Positions 45,998 through 56,614 of a DNA stretch of 64,000 nt are shown here, piece by piece. The notes under the pieces are model-generated. The model did not search any database. It was not told where the DNA came from and worked only from the letters and a program-made list of their open reading frames with translations. The stretch is from Liolophura sinensis (Eukaryota; Mollusca; Polyplacophora; Chitonida; Chitonidae), in NCBI RefSeq assembly GCF_032854445.1, contig NC_088298.1:3096160-3160159 (forward strand), read 5' to 3'. Both the position numbers and the translations under genes were made by a program. Position 1 is the stretch's first letter, and the number at the start of each line of letters is the position of its first letter.

Positions 45998-46223
45998 GGT
46001 TTGATATGGAATTCATGCCTGGAATATTCATTGCCTGCACGGCATCATTGAAAACTGATGACCGCTTCTCTCTTGTGTGTTATCGGCTTTATTTCTTATT
46101 TGTATAATTTACTATATGCCTTTGTCTTTGGGAGTTAGTGTTAAACGTTGTTTTGGAAATGGATCTTGCAATTATCGACTTGGAACGCCCTTTTGGTATA
46201 GGAATGTCGGACTTGACGCTTAT
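45998..46223. repeat. Chimeric segment R, copy 2
   Basis: As at 29668-29818 but longer, adding TGGATCTTGCAATTATCGAC and ATGTCGGACTTGACGCTTAT, which are also present in the third copy at 51848-51965. LINE D sequence resumes at TTAGCTTTAAGCATTT. Confidence 0.7.
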
Positions 46224-46547
46224 ATTAGTACACTTAGCTTTAAGCATTTTTATATGAGGTATAAAAAGATAGCTTACTATCAAATATTATACCTAAAAAT
46301 TTGGTTTTTCCAACAATTTTAATCTGTTCACCACAAAAATTAGGCTCGGGATCCAATTGAAGTTTCCGTTTGTTACAAAAATGCATACCGACGGTTTTAG
46401 ACGTTGAAAATCTAAAACCGTTTTCAGTTGCCCATTTCTCGATTTTATTGAGACAAAGCTGCAACTGACGTTCGATATTATTCATATTCTTAGCTCGGTA
46501 GCATATAAGGAAATCATCAACGTATAAAGAACACTCTGTGTCCGATG

Positions 46548-48383
46548 CTAATGCCCGATGGCTAGGCTATTTATTTTTATGCTGAACAGAGTTGGTGATA
46601 GAATGCTGCCCTGGGGTACACCCATTTCCTGCTCATAAGAGTCAGAAAGAGTGGACCCAACCCGTACCTTAAACTGACGATCGGATAAAAATTGAGATAT
46701 AAATAAAGGTAAGCGGCCTTTAAGACCCACATCCGAGAAATCTTTTAAAATATCATATTTCCATGTGGTGTCGTAGGCCTTTTCAAGGTCAAAAAATATG
46801 GACATCACATGTTCATTATTGATGAAGCCATCGCGAATAAAGGTTTCGAATCGAACAAGGTGATCCATGGTAGATCTACCTTGCCGAAAACCACATTGAA
46901 TATTACAGAGTAATTTGTTGGTTTTAAGAAACCAAACAAGTCTATCATTAATCATCCGTTCCATAGTCTTACAGACACAGCTGGTAAGAGCTATGGGATG
47001 GTAATTATTTGGATCATTATGATCCTTACCCGGTTTGGGAACCGGGATAATACACGCCTCCCTCCATGATGGTAGAAAATTACCAGTTATCCAAATATTA
47101 TTAAGCAAGCCCAGGAGAGTCTCCAGTGGCTCAGGTTGTAAATGATCAGGACCACAAGCAGTATCGTGGGGATTATTTAATGCAGTCTTAAGTTCTTCGA
47201 TATTAAAAGGATGATTATAATCTTCTAAATTCTTAGAAGAAAAGGGCAATTTAATTTTCTCCTTCCGGTTTTTAATACGTTGAAATTCTTTAGTATAATT
47301 CTCAGAAAAAGAGGGGTTTTTTTTAATTGTTTTAGCTAGTTTATTGGCTATATCAGATGGAGAAGTTAATATATTATCTCCATCTTTTAAATGCTGAACT
47401 TTTGCTTTATTATTTTTGCCCTTAAGTTTCTGAACCATGTTCCAGACCTTACGCATGGGTGTTTTTGACGTAATGCCTGAAACAAAGTTCCGCCAACCAG
47501 ACCGTCCCTTGGACTTGAGCAATCGACGAGCCTTAGCTCGAAAAATACGAACATGGTTTAAATTATTATCAGTAGGACATATATTAAAATTTCGCTCGGC
47601 CTTTTTGCGGTCCTTAATGGCTTTGCAACAGTCCTGGTCATACCAGGGTTTACTTTTGGATTTGGGATTTGTCGAGGTTTTATTGCTAGTTCTATCGGCA
47701 GCTCGTAAAACAAGCTCGTTAAATTTTAATATAGGATCATCTGCTGCTTTGAGAGTTTCTGGAGTGATATCAGCCTCACAAAACATCTCAAATGCGATCC
47801 AATCTGCTTTATCGAATTTCCACCTAGCTACACGTTCTAAAGAACTACAGGTGATATGTTCTAGGATAATAGGAAAATGGTCACTACCATAAAGATCGTC
47901 ATGCACCTTCCAAGAAAAATCAAGGAAAAGTGATGGATCTGTGATAGTGAGATCGATAGCAGAATAAGCGCCATTACCTGGATGTAAATAGGTATTAGAA
48001 CCATCATTGAAATAACACAGTTCATCCTTCGATAAGAAGTCTTTAACTATCTTGCCCTTATTATTAATGTTATTACTGCCCCATAGAGGGTTATGGAAAT
48101 TAAAATCTCCCATTATTATAAAATGTTGAGGTAGTTGTTCTTTTAGATTATGTAACAGCAAAGCGGACAAAGAAATGTTCGGGGGAATATACACAGAACT
48201 ATACACTGAATGTGATTGTTTCAGACAATGAAACACAAATAGCCACAGCCTGAAGCTCTGTATCCAGAACAACAGGGCTGTGTATAATATTGTTATTGAC
48301 GAAGATAGAAGATCCGCCTGCAGCTCGCTCTTCTTCATTTGAGTAAGTGCTGTATAATGAATAATTTTTAAGAGATAATTCAT
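46548..48383 (-). pseudogene. LINE D ORF2, endonuclease and RT, frame-broken
   Basis: 611-codon frame with DFNFHNPLWGSNN, SAIDLTITDPSLFLDFSW, linker RKAERNFNICPTDNNLNHVR, and RT motifs KLLCNIQCGFRQGRSTMDH, FFDLEKAYDTTWKYD and GVPQGSILSPTLFS. It ends at 46548, before YVDD, by frameshift. A small deletion removes YYKFLNH between ACGPD and LQPEP. The N-terminal 108 codons lie in another frame (48199-48522). Confidence 0.85.
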
Positions 48384-48521
48384 CTTTGTCAGATGTCTTT
48401 AGGTGAGTTTCTTGAAGACAAAGGGCAATAGGATTTAATGACTGAACAAGTTGTGTTATCTCAATAAAATTTACCTTAAGGCCTCGACAATTCCACTGTA
48501 TAATTTTGTCTAAAGAAGACA

Positions 48522-49319
48522 TTATGGAGGAACCCGTACGGGGGATTTATCTTTGTGTTTGGACCGCGGACGACCCTTCCGTGGAGATCGGCTGTTAGAT
48601 CTCCCTGGTGCGGGTGATGTATCCATCACATCCGCATCTGATGTTGAAGGACCAACGTCCTCCAACGATCCAAACTTATTAAAAGTTTGGACAGGGTCCC
48701 TAGTGGCCTTAGAGGGACGTTCCGTGGGACCACTAGGTTTATGATTTTCATTATGAGATTGATTTTCAGATTTACTTTTGGCAGCTTTGTTTTTGGTTTG
48801 ATTAGGTTGAGGTCTATCAGTTTGTTGTGTGTTATTTACTGGGGGGTTTTGATTCACTGTATTGGTCTGGGTTGAACAGGAATTACGGGCAGGTTGAGCA
48901 GAAGGCTGTAAGACTATACAACTAGGTTTGTCATTTGCAATGGGCCAATTCAGTGAAGTTTGAGTAGCAACAGACGCTACTCGCTTGACCACATTGGCAA
49001 ACGAAGGCTGCGGTAAATTATTAAAAAGGGAGGCCAATTTGCGGGCCTTCTGATAAGAGATATTGTTTTTTGTTTTTAAATTTATTATATGTTTTTCCTT
49101 AAGGAAAAGCGGACAGTCTCTAGGGGAGGCCATGTGATCTCCACTGCAATTGCAGCACTTTGCTGTGCTGCTACAGTCGAAACCATCATGACCTTTACTG
49201 CCGCATCTGAAACAAACAAGTTTATGTTTGCATCGGCCCTTGCCATGCCAATTTCTGGCAAGTAAAACACCGTGTAGGGTTAGGGATATATAAATCGACA
49301 TTAACCCTATACGGGCCAA
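48522..49319 (-). pseudogene. LINE D ORF1, C-terminal two thirds
   Basis: 265-codon frame with CCHC-like clusters (CFRCGSKGHDGFDC, CCNCSGDHMASPRDC), KKNNISYQKARKLASLF-type helix, and a Gln/Asn/Lys-rich tail ending KDKSPVRVPP. The stop overlaps the ORF2 ATG (TAATG at 48522). The first knuckle is shifted out of frame near 49260. N-terminal coding sequence continues in broken frames to about 49700. Confidence 0.8.
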
Positions 49320-49899
49320 TGTAGATATAGGATGGCAGAGACGTCCTGTTGAAGGTCAAAAGGTATGTATTTAATTTAATGATGTTGCCAGCTTTTTTTT
49401 TTTGTTGTCAAACGCTTAACTCTGGCAACACCCTGTGGTTTCAATTCAGAACAGATTTCTTCTTCGGATAAATCAATGACATCACCATCCCTATCACGTA
49501 TTATTCCCTGACAGCTGTTCAGGGAATTGTGAGGGGTGTATAAACAGATATATCAGAGATTTTCTTCAGAGATAACAAATTTTTGGATTGTTGTTTCCGG
49601 AAACATTCGATGAGAATGTCCCCGGGTCGTAGTTTTTTCACAGTTTTTAAAGTGCCTGCTGCGCTTTCTAAAGCCCTTTTTAGAAGAAAAGGATGAATTT
49701 TTCAGGCCGGCTTCTGTTCACTCCTAGTGGAGAGAACTATAAAAGCCGGCCAATTGTCCGTCTATTATTAAGCGAATCAAAAAAAACTTCTAACTTCCTC
49801 TTTTTATCAGCACCTGAAATGGGCTGGGAGGAAGTTCGGATAGATATATTTGAACCATTAGCAGAGTGGTTTATGGAATTCATTATATATATAGATTAA

Positions 49900-50485
49900 A
49901 AATTCACCCCATATGTTCCCCATCCACCACGGTGTGCCAACAAGGGCGATGCCTGAACCTGGGAATACCCGGCAGGAAAGACATCAAGGATTCCATATGA
50001 GGTATACTCGAACAGATTGATTTATACCAAAGGTTAAATTTAATCTACTCGATTGACCCATGAGCCACCGACTCAAAACGTAGTCCGGCAAACAAAATTA
50101 CAGAAATAACATTTATTCTTTATTGAGTGGTGTTATGGAGAAATTCTGGGACAACGCAGAGGCAAGACATGACCAAGCCGATTGATCGGACCGGGCCCAT
50201 ACGACTTCCCGTCTCACTCCAAGTAAGGGCCAAAGTGGCGTATTGGGCGTGAGGATCTCGCAAGACCAACACACCCTCAGCCACCAGGATCCCGTCCTCG
50301 GAGATTACGGGTCGCAACCCATGGCAAACAGGTCGCTTCCCGGTTGCCTCTCACACAACCGAGAAGATGTGAGCCTATTATATTCACCGGGCTCACACAA
50401 GAGAGCTCTAGGTTAGTCGTGTTTTACGACAAGCTTGCCTAGAGGGCTGAGGTCCTATTCTTATCACCCTGGAAACCCCACGGGG
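49900..50485 (-). promoter_or_regulatory. LINE D 5' UTR
   Basis: Same structured leader as LINE E, including the CTCTAGG/CCTAGAG and TGTGAGCC/GGCTCACA stems (about 50330-50460). It carries an extra about 60 bp at 50090-50150 (GTAGTCCGGCAAACAAAATT..) compared with E. Confidence 0.6.
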
Positions 50486-50520
50486 GGGGGGTGGGGGGGG
50501 GGGGGGGGGGGGTAGGGGGG
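50482..50520. repeat. Long G-run at LINE D/LINE G junction
   Basis: About 36 bases that are almost all G (interrupted by single T and A), between the LINE D 5' end (CCCCACGGGG) and internal sequence of LINE G. May be non-templated additions at a LINE 5' junction, or an assembly-difficult tract. Confidence 0.9.
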
Positions 50521-51165
50521 CTGACAAAGAAGTGTTCGGAGGCATATACACCGAACATAATATGACTGCTTTAAACAATGAAACACGAATGGCCACAGCC
50601 TGAAGCTCCGTATGCAGAGCAACAGGGCTGTGGATAATGCTGTTATTTATGAATATTGAGGAGCCGCCTCCAGCTGGCTCTTCTTCATTTGAATAAGTAC
50701 TATATAATGAATAATTATATGAGTTATTTTATCTTTGTCGGGTGTCTTCAGGTGAGTTTCTTGAAGACAAAGGGCAACTGGATTAAAAGATTGATATTTT
50801 TTTTTTTTTTTTTTTTTCGTTGGTGTTTTACGCCGTACTCAAGAATATTTCACTTATACGACGGCGGCCAGCATTATGGTGGGTGGAAACCGGGCAGAGC
50901 CCGGGGGAAACCCACGACCATCCGCAGGTTGCTGGAAGACCTTCTCACGTACGGCCGCCAGCATGAGCTGGACTTGAACTCACAGCGACCGCATTGGTGA
51001 GGACTCCTGGGTCATTACACTGCGCTAGCGCTTTAAACCGACTGATCCACGGAGGCCCCTGAAAGATTGAACTAGCTGTGTTATTTCAATAAAACCTGCC
51101 TTAAGACCTCGACAATTCCATTGTATAATTTTGTTTAAAGAAGACATTATGGAGGAAGGCGTATG
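50518..51165 (-). mobile_element. Nimb-type LINE G fragment, ORF2 start
   Basis: Endonuclease N-terminus: LCSVYMPPNTSLSA at about 50530, the QAVAIRVSL region, and the ORF2 start near 51147 with the TAATG overlap (GACATTATGG on +). Interrupted by a minus-strand SINE at 50795-51060. Truncated at both ends. Confidence 0.85.
50795..51060 (-). mobile_element. MESC-type SINE with target-site duplication
   Basis: Reverse-oriented full-length copy. T-run (poly-A tail) at 50797-50817, then TTACGCCGTACTCAAGAATA, CCAGCATTATGGTGGG, and the tRNA-like head CCACGGAGGCCCC at 51047-51060. The duplication AAAGATTGA lies at 50786-50794 and 51062-51070. Confidence 0.95.
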
Positions 51166-51379
51166 GGGTATACATATCTCGCCTTCTAGCATTTGTTAGA
51201 TCTTGCGTTAATTGTGATGACTTTAATCTGCGTCACAAGTTGCTAGTTCAAAAACTAGTTTGTCCAAGGATACTCCATTAAACGTCTTGATTCTAAGTTT
51301 CTCAAATTTTAGAATGAGTATAACACTCTCGTTGGCAAGTATGGACAGACAGTTAGAATTTCGGGCGATCTGCATTGTG

Positions 51380-51625
51380 ATCAACCACATAGACGGCGCT
51401 ATTATCCCCACGTACATGGTATTTAACAAGATAGATGGCGCCGGCTGTCCAGTGTAACCGTCTATCTTGTATGTCGTGTGTAACATCATAGATGGCGCAT
51501 ATTTATCGCGTACATGGCATTTAACAACATAGATGGCGCTGGTTACCCAGTGTAACCGTCTACCTTGTAGACAGCTTTTATACACGCCAGCATGTCATGT
51601 GTAACATCATAGATGGCGCCTCTTG
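51380..51625. repeat. Tandem about 110-bp repeat with CTCF-core-like sites
   Basis: Roughly two units containing ACATGG(C/T)ATTTAACA, AGTGTAACCGTCTA and repeated TAGATGGCGC. The 10-mer occurs at 51432, 51489, 51530 and 51610, with a one-base variant (TAGACGGCGC) at 51390. It fits the bilaterian CTCF core AGRKGGCGC. A long minus frame crosses the array but looks non-coding. Confidence 0.6.
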
Positions 51626-51847
51626 TAGTATGAGATCCTTACATATTAACGGAAAGACATAATCGTCAGTTACTTTTCAATCACAATCTGTTCGACGAAG
51701 GGCTGTAACGCTCGTTATTTTCGAACTGTATCTATACGGCTTAACCTGGGGCTAGGGGCTATGTAGGCAGTCATGCTCATTACATCTGCATGATGCCTTT
51801 ATTTGTCCTGGACATGGACTACGAATTTCAAACTTCATATGGGAAAT

Positions 51848-52032
51848 TCATGCCTGGAATATCCACCGTCTGTCCACGGATCTTGCGATTATCGGTTTTA
51901 AACGCCCTTTACGGACCACGGATGGTATACGAATGTTGGACATGACGCTTATAGTTATATTCGATGGCACTTATTTTCGCGGAAATGTATTTATCGCGAA
52001 TGTTAGTACCACGCGAATAAAAAGGCATTTAC
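51848..52032. repeat. Segment R, copy 3, and a dispersed repeat fragment
   Basis: TTCATGCCTGGAATATCCAC, GGATCTTGCGATTATCGGTT and CATGACGCTTATAGTTAT match segment R. Directly after it (51960-52032), TTTCGCGGAAATGTATTTAT, CGCGAATGTTAGTACC and CGCGAATAAAAAGGC form a palindromic stretch like a small dispersed element. Confidence 0.6.
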
Positions 52033-52265
52033 AGTATTCAGAGAATTGTGAGGGGATGTAAATATCGTAATGTATCAAATATATTGTTCACATAAATTTG
52101 TCGATTGTGGTTTCCGGAAACATTTTATGGGAATGTGTGCGGATATTAGCTTTTCAAGTTTTTTAGTGCACTTGATGTGCTCTGCAAAGCTATTTTTTGA
52201 TATCAATGGGTGGATTTTCAGTACCGGCTTTTGTTCACTCTTTGAAGAGATAACGATTTAAGCGG
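52033..52265 (-). mobile_element. Nimb-type LINE fragment H, ORF1 5' region
   Basis: Matches LINE D around 49520-49740: GAATTGTGAGGGG, GTTTCCGGAAACATT, GGCTTTTGTTCACTC..AGAGA, with about 25 percent divergence. Older than the other copies. Confidence 0.6.
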
Positions 52266-53780
52266 TGATCTATCTTGTCCGTTGTCAAAGGATTCCCATA
52301 AAACCTTCAAGTTTTCTCTTTACCACCAGTCTTTGGCTGAGAGGATGACCTCACTAGTGCATTAGATACCTAATAGATATTAGAAAGACGTTAGACAAAA
52401 GGTTAAGGAAAAACATAATAGCTCTACAGAGTGTCCCGGAAGTCGCGCACCATTCAGGTTGAGGTTGAATACTTGAGCTACACAGCGGTGTGTTGCCTCA
52501 TCTCTTCCAAACGTAAAAACCAATTCAACTCTGACTTGTACGGTTAGTTTATTAGCCATAATTGACTCTGAAAGAAGTTAATGAATATTAACACAATGAA
52601 TATAATTAAGACATACAGCAGAGAGAAAATTGGAGCAGTGACGACAGTGTGATGGCAAATGGTCCTATTCTACCTGCTCATGCAAATGCATCATTAGTAG
52701 CAAGTTACCTCCCCCCCCCCCCCCCCCAGCACCATGGCTGAAGCAGAATTACCACTTTAGAAACAATTCTCACTGCATCTTCCTAAGATAAATAGAAATC
52801 TCAGCACGTGTCCGACACGCATCACCAGGTGCGACCATGGATGGTGTCTGATCCAACGGTTATCCTGTAGAAAGCACACAAAGGAGTCCACGAAAGGAAC
52901 AGTCAGATAGGTGGTCTAAATGAGTTACCCAAATTCTCCACTATGACCACCTTCCCTTCCATCAAAGTCTGCGGAAACATCTATGGCTGTTTGACTTATA
53001 CGCCTAAACTAACATTACACAGTGTTCAGTTTTCGTTGCTTCACAGGCTAAGAACATCACATAGTATAGTTTCGTTAGGGGCTATAAATCTGTGTCAAAT
53101 CACAATGAATGTTTTCATTCTGCTAGAGTATGGCGTCTTGCACATAAATGCATCAACTGCTTGTGTATATTTTAAAACTTGCTGGAAATAGACAAAGGTT
53201 GGGCGCATCTTGACAACACAGATGGCGCTGCGATGCGAGTGTATATATTGATCGGTTGGAAGAAAGAAAGCTGAGGCGAGGTATTCACCACAGGCGTGAA
53301 AACAACACTCATACAGTGCTTAACACAAGGATGACATGGGTAGAGCGTGATACAGTTAAAAAAAATGTACGAAAAGACCAAAAGTAGTGTTCACGCCTAA
53401 ATTTACATCGCTTACACAAACTGATAAATAACCTAATTTCCTATATAGTTAAAGATAATATGTAGGCATGATCCATCTGGGGTACGACCACTATCCCATA
53501 AGCACAGTTTCCCCAGTGCGCCAATGGTCAATATCCCAGGCGGACATCTTCCCAGCTACTAAAACTTAAAAATTTAGGTCTCATTGAAACTTAGTCTCAT
53601 TGTTTAAAATTACTGTTTATTTCTGATTGAATTTTATCTACATGTAGTTATTTATATAGGTATATTTAGACATTTCATAATATAATGGGATATTAGTGTA
53701 AGTTAATATCTGTGAAAATAATATTTCAAATCTCTGTTTAGTTCTCATTTAATTTAATCTCTTATTGGTGTTAATAGCCA
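52266..53780. other. Mostly unassigned spacer
   Basis: Holds a possible solitary mariner-type end (GAGTGTCCCGGAAGTCGCGC at 52430), a diverged palindromic-element copy (52598-52675; GAATATAATTAAGACATAC, GCAGTGACGACAGTGTGATG), a C-run (52711-52728) and one more CAGATGGCGCTG at 53218. No gene recognised. Confidence 0.45.
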
Positions 53781-53850
53781 TACTTAAGTTAAGAATCTTC
53801 CATTTATATGACGGCAAGACAGTCTTACGGGTGGAGGACGCCGACGACCT
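53781..53850 (-). mobile_element. Very decayed SINE 3' part
   Basis: ATACTTAAGTTAAGAATCTT, CCATTTATATGACGG and GGGTGGAGG align with the reverse complement of the SINE 3' half (ACTCAAGAATATTTCACTTA, TACGACGG, GGTGG). Weak. Confidence 0.35.
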
Positions 53851-53989
53851 ATAGGATAATGAGAGATTCGAAGATGTCAAAACGAGGTTTATAATGCAAA
53901 TGTTAAATCCCCAATGGCGGTCTGTGTGGCGCTAGTAGTATAGAATGTAGGTTTGGTTCATTGTTGAGGAGGCGGTTTTTGTGGTGATG

Positions 53990-54115
53990 TGGTGGTGACG
54001 TCACACCTGCCAGCCCTTCGACGTCACCCCTCAGTTGTGGGTTTTTCCCACGCCGCGGGGCGTATGTGTATAGACTAGTGTGATATAGTGTACAGTATAA
54101 CCGTATAACAGTATA
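53990..54115 (+). promoter_or_regulatory. Promoter-like module 1 (CRE plus TATA-like) of the virus-like region
   Basis: TGACGTCACACCTG at 53997 (CRE/ATF core), a second CGACGTCACC at 54018, then GGGTTTTTCCCACGCCGCGG and GTATGTGTATAGACTAG at 54062-54078. The same order recurs near 60945-61028, and the second half recurs at 55884-55975. It lies 310-430 bp upstream of the zinc-finger pseudogene start. Confidence 0.55.
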
Positions 54116-54199
54116 AGGAAAAAAGAGAGAAAAAAAGAGGCGAAACGTCGGCTTGTAAAGTCGAGTGGGACAGCTCGAAAAGAGCTCCCGGGCGCCAAA

Positions 54200-54360
54200 A
54201 CGGGCCAATGGGTGAGCCGGATTTGCCCCAAAACTGCCCAATGGGGGGCCCGCAAAACGGACCAATCAGCGTGCGAGAAGAGGTTACGTAAGAAAATACG
54301 AACCAATCAGCGTGTGGTGAATTTCCGCGTGTCTCAGGTACAAAAAGACGGGTGCAGCAG
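54200..54360 (+). promoter_or_regulatory. CCAAT-box cluster upstream of the zinc-finger gene
   Basis: Four CCAAT-type motifs in 100 bp: GGGCCAATGGG, GCCCAATGGG, GGACCAATCAGCG and GAACCAATCAGCG, followed by GTGTCTCAGGTACAAAAAGA. The latter part (AGCGTGCGAGAA.., GTGTCTCAGGTA) recurs at 60468-60590. CCAATCAG clusters are typical of cell-cycle genes, including histones. Confidence 0.5.
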
Positions 54361-54427
54361 TAGCAGATCACTTCTCCTGAAGTCACCGAGCGAGCGAGCG
54401 ATCGAGCGACCGAGTAAACAAGCCACG

Positions 54428-54865
54428 ATGGATCAAGAGGATTTCGAGGTTAATATGGAGTAGAAGACGTTGGAGGAGAAGAAGACGGCGAAGCTATTTA
54501 CCTGTGAGGTGTGCGATCGAGGATTCACCCGACGCGATAGCTGGCGACGACACCAAAAAACACAACACGGTGCTAAGGAAAAGAAGAAGACGGAGAAGTA
54601 TTTTTGCCGGGTGTGTGCCCAGCATTTTACCCGGCGGTATAACTGACTCCGGCACCAGCGGACGCATCACCAGCCCCAGACAAACAAAAGATTCACCTGT
54701 CCGACCTGTGACCGGGCGTTTTTTTCGCCGGGCGAATTTGATCCGCCATCAACAGCGCCATGACAACAAAAAAGAACGTGTGTGGCATTGCGAAGACTGC
54801 GAGGAGTTTTTCTACCGGTTGTGGATTGGTGGACCCATCAACGTGGGAAACACGGCTCGGTAAGT
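54428..54865 (+). pseudogene. Broken multi-C2H2 zinc-finger gene
   Basis: ATG at 54428 (MDQEDFEVNME), then in-frame TAG at 54461. Finger 1 is intact (LFTCEVCDRGFTRRDSWRRH..). Finger 2 (YFCRVCAQHFTRRYN) is cut by TGA at 54644 and resumes LRHQRTHH. Finger 3 (FTCPTCDRAFF) shifts frame in a T-run at 54719-54725 and continues RRANLIRHQQRH. Finger 4 (WHCEDCEEFFYR) has its His pair (THQRGKH) in another frame. A splice donor CTCG|GTAAGT follows at about 54860. Such zinc-finger genes can be accessory genes of large DNA transposons. Not functional as sequenced. Confidence 0.7.
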
Positions 54866-55004
54866 TCTTTTTTTTATATTTTATTTTATTTTTCTCCACC
54901 CCAAGCAGCAGGTTGAGTGACCTACTAACCCACGAGCCACCACAAACCTCCCACGCATTCCTCACCCTCTTCCCCTTTTTCCCCTTTCACCCGTTCTCCC
55001 TGTC

Positions 55005-55135
55005 TTGGGTGGTGACAATGTATTATGCTGTATGTTATGACGTCATCATATCCCTTTCTCCCTTTCCCCCTGCCTTGACTGGTGACAATGCATTATAATG
55101 TATTATGATGTCTGTTATGACGTCGTCATATGTAA
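55005..55135. repeat. Two-copy tandem repeat with CRE-like motifs
   Basis: Two units containing TGGTGACAATG..ATTAT and TGTTATGACGTC(A/G)TCATAT, about 75 bp apart, at 55010-55055 and 55080-55130. Each carries a GACGTC palindrome. Confidence 0.6.
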
Positions 55136-55589
55136 ACAAACATGTACGGCGATCGAGTCATTGTGTCCTGCTCGGACTGAGTGACCTACTAACGGGTCGG
55201 TTATATACCTTTTGATTCTCATCAACAATGTTATTTATTTTCTGGGTCATTTATGCGCGTACCTCTAGGCCGGAATATTCGACCTTATAGACGGGTCGAT
55301 TATATGAAAGAGCCCACAAAGAACTAACAAAACCAGTAGAGCGTTATAATCCTGGTTTGTTGTCCGTGTAGACAAGGCGAGTGTATACATCAGACTGATG
55401 CGGAGTTTGCTTGAATTCAGTTTTGGATCCACTGTCTATACATCAAAACCTGAGTCTTAGAAAAGATAGCGCTGTAGAGTGACGTGCCACCGAGGTGATC
55501 GGCCTTTTATAAGACAACCCCGGCTTGTAAAGTTGGAGGGAAACGCGGGGCGCGGGCCTAAGTGAGAGCACTAAAAGTGATGTATCATT

Positions 55590-55800
55590 GGCGGGCGTGT
55601 TTTCATATATCCATCTCGGCTACATTTTCCCGCGCGTTTCATCCAGAATCCCCCGCCTGGCAGTCCCTGGCAAAGCTGTGCGCGTGACGCTACATTGTTG
55701 TCAGCCGGGGTTGTGTTCACCTCGCCTGCTATGTATATATGTAATATATGTATATATGTCTAATACTGACAAGCCTACCCTGCACCGACTGCACCGACTG
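55590..55800 (+). repeat. Duplicated intergenic module, copy 1, with E2F-like site
   Basis: Shares GTTTCAT(C/A)CAGAATC, GCTGTGCGCGTGACGCTACA, TTGTTGTCAGCCGGGGTTGT and CGCCTGCTATGTATATAT with 57672-57855. It contains TTTTCCCGCGCG at 55624, a perfect match to the E2F core TTTSSCGC. Confidence 0.7.
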
Positions 55801-55883
55801 ACCTGCCTGCCGACCTCCCAACCAGCCTGCATTGAAAATACATAAGTAACACCAATACATTATACATATACACAAGAAAATTT

Positions 55884-55975
55884 GGTGGGTTTTTCCACAC
55901 CGCGGGGTGTATGTGTATAGACTAGCGTGATATAGCGTGTAGTAGACTAGAGTACAGTATAACAGTATATGGGGT
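55884..55975 (+). promoter_or_regulatory. Promoter-like module 2
   Basis: GGTGGGTTTTTCCACACCGC and GGGTGTATGTGTATAGACTA nearly duplicate 54045-54078. No clear reading frame follows; the sequence after it is low complexity. Confidence 0.45.
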
Positions 55976-56103
55976 ATAGATATGGATAGATAAATAGAGA
56001 AAACAGTGGTTTGTTTGTTTCAGGCTGGGTGTGAATTAGGCAAAGTTTTAAGAAACTCTAAGTTTTAGGTATGAATTAGGTGGAGTAGAAGGTTAGGAAG
56101 ACT

Positions 56104-56420
56104 TTGAGGATTTGCGATAAAAAAAAATATCAGAACAAGTACAATTGTACAATTAAAAAAATGGGAAGACTGTGTCTGGTGTGGGGTTTCTTTTCTTTCT
56201 TTTTTTTAGTGCTTAGATTGAGAAAGTACTCTTTCGGGAAGAGTTGGGTGGCCCTGAAAACGGCCGTTGGAAAAATGCTGTTTCTTTTTTTTCTTTTTTT
56301 AAACAGCCATTTTTTTTTTTTTTTAAACAGCCAGCTGTTTTTTTTTTGTTTTTTTTCTTTTTTTAACAAACAAATTCACATGAAAACGATTAAAAAACGA
56401 GATATACAATTAATAAAATA
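56104..56420. repeat. A/T homopolymer-rich low-complexity tract
   Basis: Long interrupted T-runs (56195-56210, 56280-56365). Open frames on both strands are artefacts of Phe or Lys runs. Confidence 0.8.
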
Positions 56421-56614
56421 GACGAACAACACGTAAAATATACAAATTGCAAAAGGGACACCGCTGTGGGTCAAGTCTGCGGGCAGAGGTGAGACAGATC
56501 GCCGCATGCCCGCAGGGTAGGAGGCATGCACTCGACGGTCTCTCATAGCAAATCCGACATGTCGGAAAACCGTCGGATACCTGTCCCCTACCCTGTGGGG
56601 ATGCCGCAAGCCCC

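Larger units (their letters stand above)
39540..50490 (-). mobile_element. Nimb-type LINE D, chimeric, split by LINE E
   Basis: Two parts: 39540-40026 (3' tail, UTR, C-terminal region) and 45912-50490 (segment R at about 45998-46223, thumb, RT, linker, endonuclease, ORF1, 5' region). RNase H and connection are replaced by R exactly as in LINE C. ORF2 frames are 46548-48383 (611 codons, including GVPQGSILSPTLFS and SAIDLTITDPS) and 48199-48522 (endonuclease start MSSLDKIIQWNCRGLK). ORF1 is 48522-49319 with zinc-knuckle-like Cys clusters and a Ser/Pro/Lys tail. The 5' region 49900-50485 is shared with LINE E. Confidence 0.9.

Noticed and set aside
53903..54386. Minus-strand frames of 91-120 codons
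   Set aside because: They lie across the CCAAT/TATA promoter-like region and overlap one another in different frames. Composition follows GC content; no domain.
56104..56421. 105-codon plus and 79-codon minus frames
   Set aside because: Made of homopolymer Phe or Lys runs in a low-complexity tract.
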